This document shows positions 11,559 to 20,437 of a stretch of 64,000 nt of DNA, in pieces (positions within the stretch are counted from its first letter, which is position 1; each line of letters opens with the position of its first letter). The stretch is taken from contig JAULSN010000008.1 of assembly GCA_033439765.1 (NCBI GenBank), forward strand, positions 1,612,001 to 1,676,000. Direction: 5' to 3'. The position numbers were made by a program, and so were the translations under genes. A model generated the notes under the pieces. It was given only the letters and a program-made list of their open reading frames with translations, had not been told where the DNA came from and ran no database searches. The DNA comes from Lasiosphaeria ovina (taxonomy: Eukaryota > Ascomycota > Sordariomycetes > Sordariales > Lasiosphaeriaceae).

Positions 11559-12904
11559 ATGGCGACTACCGCGATGGACTACGAGAACGCGAACGGTGAT
11601 CGCTTCGATGGTGAGTCGCCCCAACGCGGTTGCGCCCAGCCCGCTTCGACCCAACTCGCGCTTCCTTCAAACAATGGCACACGTCACGATAATGATGATG
11701 GCCGCATTCCGCTCTCGCCTTCGGCACCGCAGTCGCCGTCAATCGCCCCGCACAGAGTACTGACGACTACCGCAGAAGATGCCCCTCGTTACGACCGCGA
11801 CCGTAGTGCGTCGCCGCGTCGCGACGATGGACACGAGTCGTCGCGTCGCCGCTCCATGTCTCCTAACGGCAATGACCGGTACGTTTCTCACTCTGCCTTC
11901 AGTTCTCGATTGACGACTAAACGCTAATTACAGATACAGCGCGCCCTCCAAGAATGACGGCGGCTCTAAGGATGACGACGGAGCCATCAACCCTGGATCT
12001 AACCTTTTCGTCACGGGCATCCATCCCCGCCTCGAGGAGGCTGAAGTTACCCGTCTCTTTGAGAAGTATGGTGAGGTGGAGAAGTGCCAGATCATGAAGG
12101 ACCCCCACACTGGAGAGTCTCGTGGCTTTGGCTTCGTGAAGATGGTGACCTCAGATATGGCCGATGCCGCAAAGGATGGCCTCCAGGGTGAGGTTATTGA
12201 GGGCCGCACCCTCAGCATTGAGAAGGCGCGCCGGGCCCGCCCTCGTACTCCCACTCCGGGCAAGTACTTCGGCCCCCCCAAGCGCGGTAAGTGTCTCCTG
12301 GCTCCCCTACTGAACTGCCCAATTGCTAACTTGGTCAGAAGAGCCCGGTCGCGGAGGCCGTTTCGACGATCGTCGCCGTGGCGGATTCGGCGGCGGCGGT
12401 TACGGCGGTAGGGACGACTCGTACCGCGGCAGCTACCGTGGCGGCCGTGACGATCGCGGCTACGACCGTGGCCTTGACCGCGGTGGCAGCGACCGCGGCT
12501 ACGACCGCAACTATCGCGACGATAGAGGATATGACCGCGGATACCAGCGTGAGGATCGCGGCTATGACCGCCGTGACCGTGATGACAGCTATGGTGGTGG
12601 CGGACGCATTGACCGCTACGCTGGCGCCGGTGGAAGCACTGGTGGACGTGAGGATCGTGGCGAGCGCTATGGTGGTGGAGGTCGCGGTGGCGCTGATGAT
12701 CGCCGTGCCCCTGGCTACGATCGTGAGCGTGGTGACTACCGTGGCAGCGACCGTGATGCTCGCCCGCCGCGTGACGCTGCTCCCAGCGCGGGCGGCTACG
12801 GAGATTCGGCGCCGCGTGGAGAGGCTCGCGAACCATATGGTACTGCCCACCTTACCCATCGACGGCGATACATAAAGCTAACATTCCCAGCAGGCGCCCG
12901 CTAG
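11559..12904 (+). CDS. Tra2-like SR RNA-binding protein with one RRM
   Basis: This is a probable nuclear splicing or mRNA-binding factor. Exons are 11559-11610, 11776-11878, 11934-12286 and 12339-12904 (357 aa). An optional 51-nt intron at 12840-12890 would keep the frame and end in the same stop. Residues 20-55 carry RS/SP dipeptides (SASPRR, SSRRRSMSP). The RRM spans about 75-150, with RNP2 LFVTGI at 76-81 and RNP1 RGFGFVKM at 115-122. A link RARPRTPTPGKYFGPPKR resembles the conserved linker of Tra2-type proteins. The C-terminus is a long Gly/Arg/Asp/Tyr-rich domain with many RGYDR and RGG-like units. I chose the ATG at 11559 because it directly precedes the conserved TTAMDYENANGDRFD. Family is secure; a specific gene name is not. 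Confidence 0.9.
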
Positions 12905-14734
12905 AGCTGGACAGAGGGGTTGCAACTTACCACACGTGTAAAGGCTGTCGTCAGCGCCGATGTGGCCACTGGTCGCCGGAGAACTGACCAAGTTGCAGCT
13001 CGGTTTTTCTTTAGAGTCTCTTCTTCGCTTTGGCATGGAACAAAAATCGGATATCCTAAAATGCGCTCGGCTGGAGTTTCGGCAGACATTGGGAGGGTAT
13101 TAGGGCCCTGGTCCGGCGCGTCACCTGCACCACAAAGTCACCTAGATCTTAGCCATTTGGGGTTGCGACACTCGACATTTTATGGCATGGGCGACTGGGT
13201 TCAGTCACGGCATTAGTCGACATAATTCTCTAGGCCCCCATCTCTCCCTCCTTCTCACCGGCTTGGATCAGAACACGGAGTGGATGGAAGCCGCGCTTGT
13301 ACGATTATATTTCTCTTTCGCCTATTTGACGGCAAACGGCAATACCGTGACGACTTTGCGCAGGCCTTTTTCGACGGGGGATTTCTTACGTAGGCGGCAA
13401 GCATGATACGCAGCACATCAACCTCAGCATTAATCGTGAATACGCCAATGCCGCGAAGTGCTGGCATCATTATTAAGGTGCACCCAATGAAGGCCAGCTC
13501 GTCGACTCGTAAATGCCTTCCAACATCGCCATGATTCGCCATTTGCAGCCTGCGACTTGATCGTGCGTGACCCTCCACGGTAGCCGCCTTGGTCCGCTGG
13601 CACGGATATTCCGTCTACGACCCGTGATCCTGTTGTCCTTGGTCCGACCTGATCAGCTGGCACAGACAAGGTAACCCTCCTTATCCAATTGGGCGCATAT
13701 CTGACTTGCACTCTTCAGGTCGGTCAGTTTCGCTCTCCAGAAATGTCACAGCTCCCAGTTTAGTTGGATCGCATCGGGCCGTATTCAGTTGCTATCGTCT
13801 GGCCGAATTTCGGGTGTTTGCGCATTGCGTCAGTTGGCAAGTGGCTTGCTTGTGCGGCAGTGCCTTGTTACAAGGAGACAACACAGCACTCGAGAACATG
13901 GCAGCAACACGAGAAAACAGATTGGAGGAAAACGGTGACTTTCATCATGTTGCAACTGGCGACGCGGATTGATTACCGCCCCTGCTTGTGGCAGAGCGAC
14001 TGCTTCGGGTCTCGACAGGGCAAGGCTTCCGTCTTCTCACTTCCCTTTTCCTAGGTTCTCTTGCATTTTAAGTCGCCTTTGAGTTCGTTGATCTGATCTC
14101 AGCTTTCTCTTTCTTCGTATTTGTCTTGATTGCCACCCAATCTCGTGGTGCCATTCTCGGTCCTTTGTCATGCCTTTTCTTCTGAGGGTTGCTACCTAAT
14201 CACGGGGAAGTTCAGCTTTTCTCGTGAGAGTATGGTGACCGAGTGGTCGCTTGGTCTGATATCAAGTTTCTCGACGTTTCTTTGTAGTGGCCCGTCGTAT
14301 CTCAATCTTTTGAGGACATGCGTCTCGAGAAAGGCTCTTGTCTCGTAGACAACCGAATTTCCAGAGTGCCATTCTCTTCGGTTCTTGCTCATAGCTGCCG
14401 ACTGGGACCTGACACTGAAATAGAGGCGCCCAAGTTTTCAGCGCTAATTGCTCCTGAAAACACAAAGGCCCGCGGTATCACAACTAACGTTCCTATGACA
14501 AAGCAACACAGCTGTCCTTCCGGATGCGTGTTAGCTCGTTAAGGACGATACGAAGCTGTCTAGTAACTTGTGCAGAATAGCATTAATACAGATGTTCTTT
14601 CTCTCCGCCTAACAATTGACAATCGTGTTCTACTCCGAAGCAGTTTGATCTCTCCCTTGTTGTCATTGTAAGCCATCACAAGACTGCAGCTGACAGTGTT
14701 GGGAAATGCTGCATACTGTACGGTGGTTAGGAGT
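12905..14734. other. Gene-free 1.8 kb region
   Basis: I see no coding sequence with protein-like composition in any frame. Short open frames at 13182-13406 and 13706-13972 lack family features or supporting splice patterns. It presumably holds the SR-gene 3' UTR and the promoter of the next gene. Confidence 0.4.
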
Positions 14735-16084
14735 ATGGTAGACCGTGCTTCAAGCAAACGCCAGCCCCACGACGCATATGAGACTGCAAGAGCAGAGACT
14801 GCTGCCGCGGCGCAGCGGCTCCGAAGAATGGAGGCACAGTTTGAAAGTTTGAGTGAGCGTTCGTACACATATTCAACTACTTAGCTCCGACGCCCCAGTC
14901 TGCATGCACTAGAAAGCGAACGAACAGAGACCTGGGCAGGTGAATAATGGCTGATGGTTCTTGTGTCCGCAGCACCTGACGCCGTGCCTGTCTCGACGCA
15001 CCTAGGCCGCCCCGGCGGCTCCCGGCAGAGACGCCGGGCCGGGCCCTTGCGCAGCGAAGAGTCTCGCCACGGCGGCGAGATAATACAGTTCAGGAGTCCT
15101 GGATGGCGTGGCAGCCGTTCTGTGCCAGGTGAGGAACCCTTGGACCAGGTCTCGCCGCGGCAGAGGCGGAAGAGGTCGCTGGGCCGCCGCGGGCTGGATC
15201 CGGCTCTCGACCAGCCGCTTCCGCTAGGCGTCGACCTCCGTCGTGGTGACTCGCCCGTCGCCGCCGGCCGTGGGAGAGATGCAGCGACGATGCCGTGGGC
15301 GGAGCCTGCTCCCCCCGCGCCTCCTCGCCCTCCCCATCCGATACGGCGGCCTGGGGTTCTGGCTGCGGAGGTTGGTGGACGGCCGCGGATGGAACAAGGC
15401 CGTGGCTATGCTGGTGGCGGTGATGGGGTGGACATACAAGTTGGCGCAGGCACTTTTGGTGACGACGAGGACGACGACGAGGACGACGACGATGACAACA
15501 ACAGCGGTGGGCACGGCGACAAAGGCTTCCTCCACCACCACGGCAAAGATACGGCGCCCTCGAGCTTTGCCAAGAGCATACGAATAATCAGCAGACGACA
15601 GAGCTCCGCTTCTTCCGCTCCCACTCCTACCCCTCCTCCTCCCACGGCGCCCCAACCCGAGCCGAGATTTGTCTCTTCCTCTTCCTCGACCCCGTCGTCT
15701 ACTTCCTCCAACCCCAACCCCAACCCCAAAGAAGAAGCAGCCAACACCCTAACCCAGCACGCCCTCGACAGCCTCGTGACGCGCGAGCGGGCGCTCACGC
15801 GCGCCGAAGCGAACGTGATCTACGCGAGACTGGCGGGGCAGCCGGCAGGTCGGAGACACGTTTTGGGTTACCATCGTAGTGGTAGAGCCGCGTCGCGCAC
15901 GAGGACGAGTACGAGCTTCTTCCCGCCGCCTCTGCCCGAGGCCGTTGTGGCGGGGCGGTTCAGGGCGACCCCGGCGGGGGCGATGGTGGACCGGCTGTTT
16001 GCGTCGGGGGACATTGCGGCCGAGGATTTGGCGTGGATGGTGCGGCGGTGGGGGATGGTTAAGGGGAGGCGGTTGAGGTTGTGA
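14735..16084 (+). CDS. Unrecognised low-complexity protein with acidic tract
   Basis: I do not recognise this gene. The model joins 14735-14852 and 14973-16084 in phase, giving 409 aa. The first exon (MVDRASSKRQPHDAYETARAE...) is predicted helical and possibly coiled-coil. Exon 2 has a basic segment, a Pro-rich stretch and an Asp/Glu run encoded by GAC/GAG repeats around 15460-15495. A Ser/Pro/Thr-rich linker precedes the most protein-like part: TLTQHALDSLVTRERALTRAEANVIYARL, then PPPLPEAVVAGRFRATPAGAMVDRLFASGDIAAEDLAWMVRRWG. That C-terminal 90 residues looks like a small folded domain. Two other frames are open through 15224-15800, so the middle of the model could be wrong. Function is unknown. 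Confidence 0.5.
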
Positions 16085-16783
16085 TGACGATGAGGGAGGG
16101 GATGAAGATGAGGGGAGGGGGTTGTTGAAAGGGGGGGGGTATCATGTATACACTATTGTGGAGTCGCTTCTTGATACCGTCGATTAACAGACAAACAAAT
16201 ATGTACACGCTGTCTATATCTCTGCTTATGTCTGTGTTTGCCGTGCCCCTATACCCGCTGAGACACTACGAAGGTAGAGATGGCTTGTAAAAAGAGAGAT
16301 CATGACGGTTATGGATATACGTCAAGACCTACCTACCTGCCTGGTCTGTCTGGACATTCATTCCCCCAAACCGCATCATGATAACGAGGAATATTATTAT
16401 GTTATTATTAGCCATCAATGCCCCCACATCTCCTCGATCCCGAACAGAATCGCCCCCAGAAACGCCTACATATATAGTTGGACCCAAACGCCCAAACAGA
16501 AAATGCAACAAAATCCCGCTCCCTAGTCTCATCAAAAGCGAAATGTGCACCCACCCCATGGTCTTCCTCCCATCATGTCATAGCATACCCAACCATCCCA
16601 TACCCTCACCCCACGCAAAGCTAACCTATCATCTCATTATATCCCCCCCCCCAAACCCCCAGAAATCCGTACCCGCATGACCCATTTTATCCATTATCAT
16701 CATGTGTGTTTCATGCCTCGTGAAACAAAAGCTCGCTCGGTCAAGTCAGGCAGTCAGCTAGTCAGTCGACCTTTGCCGTCTCG
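16085..16783. other. Convergent intergenic region
   Basis: This region lies between the 3' ends of two converging genes. It holds C-rich and low-complexity tracts and no supported coding sequence. Confidence 0.45.
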
Positions 16784-18031
16784 TCAAGCACTCCCTTCTC
16801 GTGTGCCCTCGTATCCTCCTCCTCCTCCTCCTCCTCCTCCTCCTCCTCCTCCTCCTCCTCCTCCTCTTGCGTCAGTATGTGCTCTCGGGGGAGAAGGCGG
16901 CCGTGACGGTTTACCACCAGCAGCAGACTCTATATTTTTCAATCCCGCGGAACTCTCCTTTTCCTGCTCCCTCCTTTCTTGCTCGTGGTGGTGACGACAC
17001 TGCTGCTGCTCCGTCTGGCCGAGCAGCTGGCGGACGCGGTCGATGCGGTCCATGGCGCCCTCAAGGCGGTCGAGGCGGCGCTTCTTGTCGGCGTCGCGCT
17101 TCTCGAGCGTCTCGACGCGCTTCTCGAGCACGGCGCGCGCGCGCCGCTCCGTGGCCACCATCTCGTTGGCCTGCTCGAACAGGCTCACGCTCAGCTCCTC
17201 CACCTCGCGGCTCGTCTCGCTCAGCCGACCCTCGGCTTCGACCCGCAGCGCCTGCTCCCGCGTTAGCGCTTCCAGCAGGTCGTCGGTGCTTGGCGCTGGT
17301 GAGAGCGGTACTGCTGGGCTGAGGGGCGCTCCGCTGCTGGTGCTGGTGCTGGTGTTGGTGTTAGTGCTGGCGCTGTTGCTGTGACCGCTCGGGTTGTAGT
17401 GGTACCACGGCCCGCCGAGGCCGCTGCTGCTGCTGCTGCTGGTGGTGTTGCTGCTGCTGGCGGCGCCGGGGCTGGCGGGCCAAGCGCGGGAGGCGGCGGG
17501 TGGGTGCGGCAGCGGCTTGGCGGGGTTAGGCGGCGGGGTGGTGGGCTTGCGCGGCGACAGCAGGGCCGTGATGCGCGTGGCCGCGCTCGACGTCAGGAAC
17601 GACGACCGCACCGGCGACGGGCTGCTGCCGCCCATGAAGGACGAGTAGTAGGACGAGTACGGCGCCGAGGGCGGCGTGGCGGGCAGCGCGGCAGGCGGCG
17701 GGTTTGAGGAGGAGGAGGACGACGACGACGACGACGACGATAGCTGGGTCCGCAGCTTGGCCAGCTCGTCTTCGTAGTCGGCCCAGCGGTCGACGGCGGC
17801 CGACGCCTTCTGGTTGAGCAGGCGCACCTGGGCTTCGAGGTCTGAGATGTGCTTCTGGGCGACGAGGAGGGCGGACTGCGTCTCGTCGACGGGCTGCGCC
17901 AGCACGCGCAGGTCGCACCCGCATTGCGGACAGCTCGGCGTCGGCGCTGTCGTCGCTGTCGTGGATGCTGTCGCTGTGGCTGTCGCTGTCACGGCCGACA
18001 CCGCGTCCGCGGGCGGCACGACGAGCGTCAT
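16784..18031 (-). CDS. Sec2-type coiled-coil protein (putative Rab GEF domain)
   Basis: Sec2 proteins activate Sec4/Rab8 GTPases on secretory vesicles. This single-exon reading gives 415 aa from the ATG at 18031. It begins with Ala/Thr-rich sequence and a CPQCGCDLRVLAQ motif near residues 40-52. A short coiled coil (SALLVAQKHISDLEAQVRLLNQ) follows, then a long Ser/Pro-rich linker. The key region is at about 255-337: heptad-rich sequence including EGRLSETSREVEELSVSLFEQANEMV and ERRARAVLEKRVETLEKR. This pattern matches the Sec2 N-terminal GEF helix with its SLFEQANEMV signature. The C-terminus has a Gln/His/Glu-rich stretch and a poly-Gly tract coded by (GGA)n. An upstream in-frame ATG at 18130 exists but MTLVV looks the more natural start. 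Activity is inferred from the motif only. Confidence 0.75.
   Translation of the reverse strand: MTLVVPPADAVSAVTATATATASTTATTAPTPSCPQCGCDLRVLAQPVDETQSALLVAQKHISDLEAQVRLLNQKASAAVDRWADYEDELAKLRTQLSSSSSSSSSSSSNPPPAALPATPPSAPYSSYYSSFMGGSSPSPVRSSFLTSSAATRITALLSPRKPTTPPPNPAKPLPHPPAASRAWPASPGAASSSNTTSSSSSSGLGGPWYHYNPSGHSNSASTNTNTSTSTSSGAPLSPAVPLSPAPSTDDLLEALTREQALRVEAEGRLSETSREVEELSVSLFEQANEMVATERRARAVLEKRVETLEKRDADKKRRLDRLEGAMDRIDRVRQLLGQTEQQQCRHHHEQERREQEKESSAGLKNIESAAGGKPSRPPSPPRAHTDARGGGGGGGGGGGGGGGGGYEGTREGSA
16814..16866. repeat. (CTC)n trinucleotide microsatellite inside coding sequence
   Basis: About 17 perfect CTC/CCT units lie on the plus strand and encode a poly-Gly run near the C-terminus of the Sec2-type protein on the minus strand. 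Confidence 0.9.
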
Positions 18032-19059
18032 TATTGCTGTTGCTGTGTTCTTGTTGCCACCTTGGTCCGTATCCCCATTCCCCCACAAGCGCCGGATACC
18101 AAATATGCGATTCGATGCGATGCGATGCAATCCGGTGGCTTTGGCGTCTCGTGGAATCGCTACAGCCCGGATTCGTGTTGCTGGCCACTTGTGTGTGCCC
18201 CGGTTGGCTCCTCGCGAACACTAACACTCGACGGCCAACAGTCGATGCGGATTTGGGTCAGTCGGGGAAGGCGGTATATATATATATTGTTTGTTGTTTT
18301 CCTTTGTTTGTCATTCAAAAAACGAAATAACGTTCAAGAGACACCCTAACGAACAGCCGGACGGCGTTGGAGGCATATCTAGTGTATGTTAATAGGACGA
18401 CAAAGTTGGGTTGGTTGTTCAGCCCCCCCGGAGCGCCCTTGTTCTGTGCCCCCCACTGTGGAGGAGGCGAGGCGGCTGTGAAAACGAGGGGCTGGCTGGG
18501 CTGGCGGCGTTCTTGGCAGCACCGATTTGTCGTCTGCGGTGACGTCCATTAGGGGGTGGGGGAGCGTGGGCTGCGCCCCCCGCCACGCCATGCATACATG
18601 CATGCCATGGAGATCGGCGGCGGGCACCGAGAATAGGGCGACCCACGGCCCGCCTCATTAGGTATCTTTAGCGTGCATGAATGCAGAGAGAGACGGGAGC
18701 CGCGGTTCTTCATGCGAAGGAATTGCAGGATTGCAAATCGCGGAAACAGATCTGCCATTGTTGCTCGGTACAAAGTGCGAATGCATAATGCTTGGTGCTG
18801 CAAACACACGCGTGCGGAAACCGAGCAATTAATTGATTGATTAATTGCTGATCAGCGGGCATTATCTAGGCCCGCGTGCTCTGTAAGTGCCTGATCGCGC
18901 CTTCGGGTCCGGGGTCCTCTGTAAAGGGTCACGCCGAGTCGGGTCAGTTGGCTCCAAATTTGAATTTCATCAGACTTGCACTCACCTTCCATCAACCATA
19001 TCAACCACACACATAGGTAGGTATACATGACTGACGCGACCCAAAAACGGCCACCGCAA

Positions 19060-19282
19060 GAAGCTCGTTGGCGAGGCAAAAAACGCAGCCGGCATCGATG
19101 ACAACGATGATATGAACGAAGAAGACCTACTCGAGTTGATAGAATTCGGATGGGATAGATGCGACTTCATTTCCACGTCGTATCTATCCCATCCCAGTTC
19201 TATCAATTCGAGTGGGTCTTCCTAGTCCATATCTTTGTTAACATCGACATCGATGACGTTTTTGGCCTCGCCAACGAGCTTC
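19060..19282. repeat. Imperfect inverted repeat of a coding-like segment
   Basis: Two arms of 106 bp (19060-19165 and 19177-19282) flank an 11-bp loop and align without gaps at about 86 of 106 positions by my count. Translated outward-in, the left arm reads KLVGEAKN...MNEEDLLELIE.GWDR. The right arm on the minus strand reads KLVGEAKN...DMD then a TAG stop, then EDPLELIELGWDR. Each arm therefore looks like a copy of one short coding segment, the right one broken. Confidence 0.8.
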
Positions 19283-19988
19283 TCACTGGTAGCCTTTCTG
19301 GGGCGTCTTGTAACGCAAGGTAATTGTTGTCGTTCTGGAAGGTGTGTTGTTGTTGTTGCAAGGAGAAGAAACGTGTACTCGGGCCAGCCGGCCGATCTGG
19401 CAATACCTTACGGCACGGCGTGAGTCTTCTCGGAATACGTGTGTGTCATCGGGTAGTAAAGCCATGGCTGTGGTGGTTGTGCCGGACCTTGACGCTCCCG
19501 GGCCGTTCAAAGTTCGCGTGTGTAGAGCGGAGCGGAGCGGCCGGCATGTGATGTGACCCGAGAACCTTTCGTATTGGACTTGTACTTACTATGTAATGCT
19601 TCCGCCGGGTATTGGCCTATTGTTTATTCATTCTACAGTCCAAGCCCTAAATATTTATTAGCGGGGGGCTTTCCCCGATTTAAAAGGCCTCAATACTTTA
19701 CGGCTCGCACTAAAGGTTTTTCGTGAAGAGAGGTAAAAGCTATTCGAACCCCTATTTTAGAATCCTAGAGGCCCTATCTCTTCTCAAGAAATTACCTACT
19801 TTTGGGTTCTCCTAGCTGGTTTGTTTGCTGGGCTATAGCATCTATTCTGCCCAAGTACCACGCCAACAAATATTCAGGGGTTGGATTGTATAACTATCTT
19901 TACGTGTATAGCGGTCCCCTTTGTCGCTCGGTGTAAGTTTTCCCCTTCACTCTCCAGTGTCCGATTAGTGATCGCTAACTTTCTGCAG

Positions 19989-20260
19989 TCCCCCGCCACT
20001 GCAACCATTGGCTTTGGCTTTTCTTGCCAACTTTCGACAGGATGTGCTGGGTAAAAGAGAGACGTCGCTGGTGACCAATGCCTTGGGCCGGCAGCTTGAG
20101 AACTCTTTCCGAGAGCTGGACAAGTATATTGTCAAGTACGGTTGGGACTGCCTGGAAAATTTTGTCACAAACCATGTTGCCAGCAACGTTGGACTACTCG
20201 GCACTTCCGGGCTCATAACTGTCATATTATTTTGCAGGGCAAAAGAATCGATCCTTGCAG
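19989..20260 (+). pseudogene. Orphan coding-like exon, possible gene remnant
   Basis: A frame reading FLANFRQDVLGKRETSLV and then LENSFRELDKYIVKYGWDCL has convincing protein character. It is preceded by an intron-like unit: GTAAGT at 19931, CTAAC near 19976 and GCAG at 19988. I could find no sound start codon or upstream exon, and the frame dissolves downstream. The family is unknown. It may be a real small gene, a relic, or chance. Confidence 0.3.
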
Positions 20261-20437
20261 TGGTGCAAGGCTATAGGGGTATATACTGCGCGACACTACC
20301 TCATATGCATACCCAGGAGCAGAGTGAAACACACACACACATATCCACTACTGGTATTTCTATTGTTGGCGATACATGATAACATGTTCCGTAACATCTG
20401 TCTATCACTACGACCTTTAGTCACATCAGGCATCACA

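Larger units (their letters stand above)
18032..20437. other. Gene-poor region with AT-rich tract
   Basis: No intact gene is visible in these 2.4 kb. It contains the inverted repeat at 19060-19282, a visibly AT-rich tract at about 19570-19920 that may be a decayed repeat, and a lone coding-like exon at 19989-20260. The left side is the upstream region of the Sec2-type gene. Confidence 0.5.

Noticed and set aside
16801..17322. Poly-Leu frame on the plus strand
   Set aside because: It is the complement of the poly-Gly repeat and the Sec2-type coding sequence.
18032..18130. N-terminal extension of the Sec2-type protein
   Set aside because: The upstream in-frame ATG gives an unnatural N-terminus; MTLVV is the better start.
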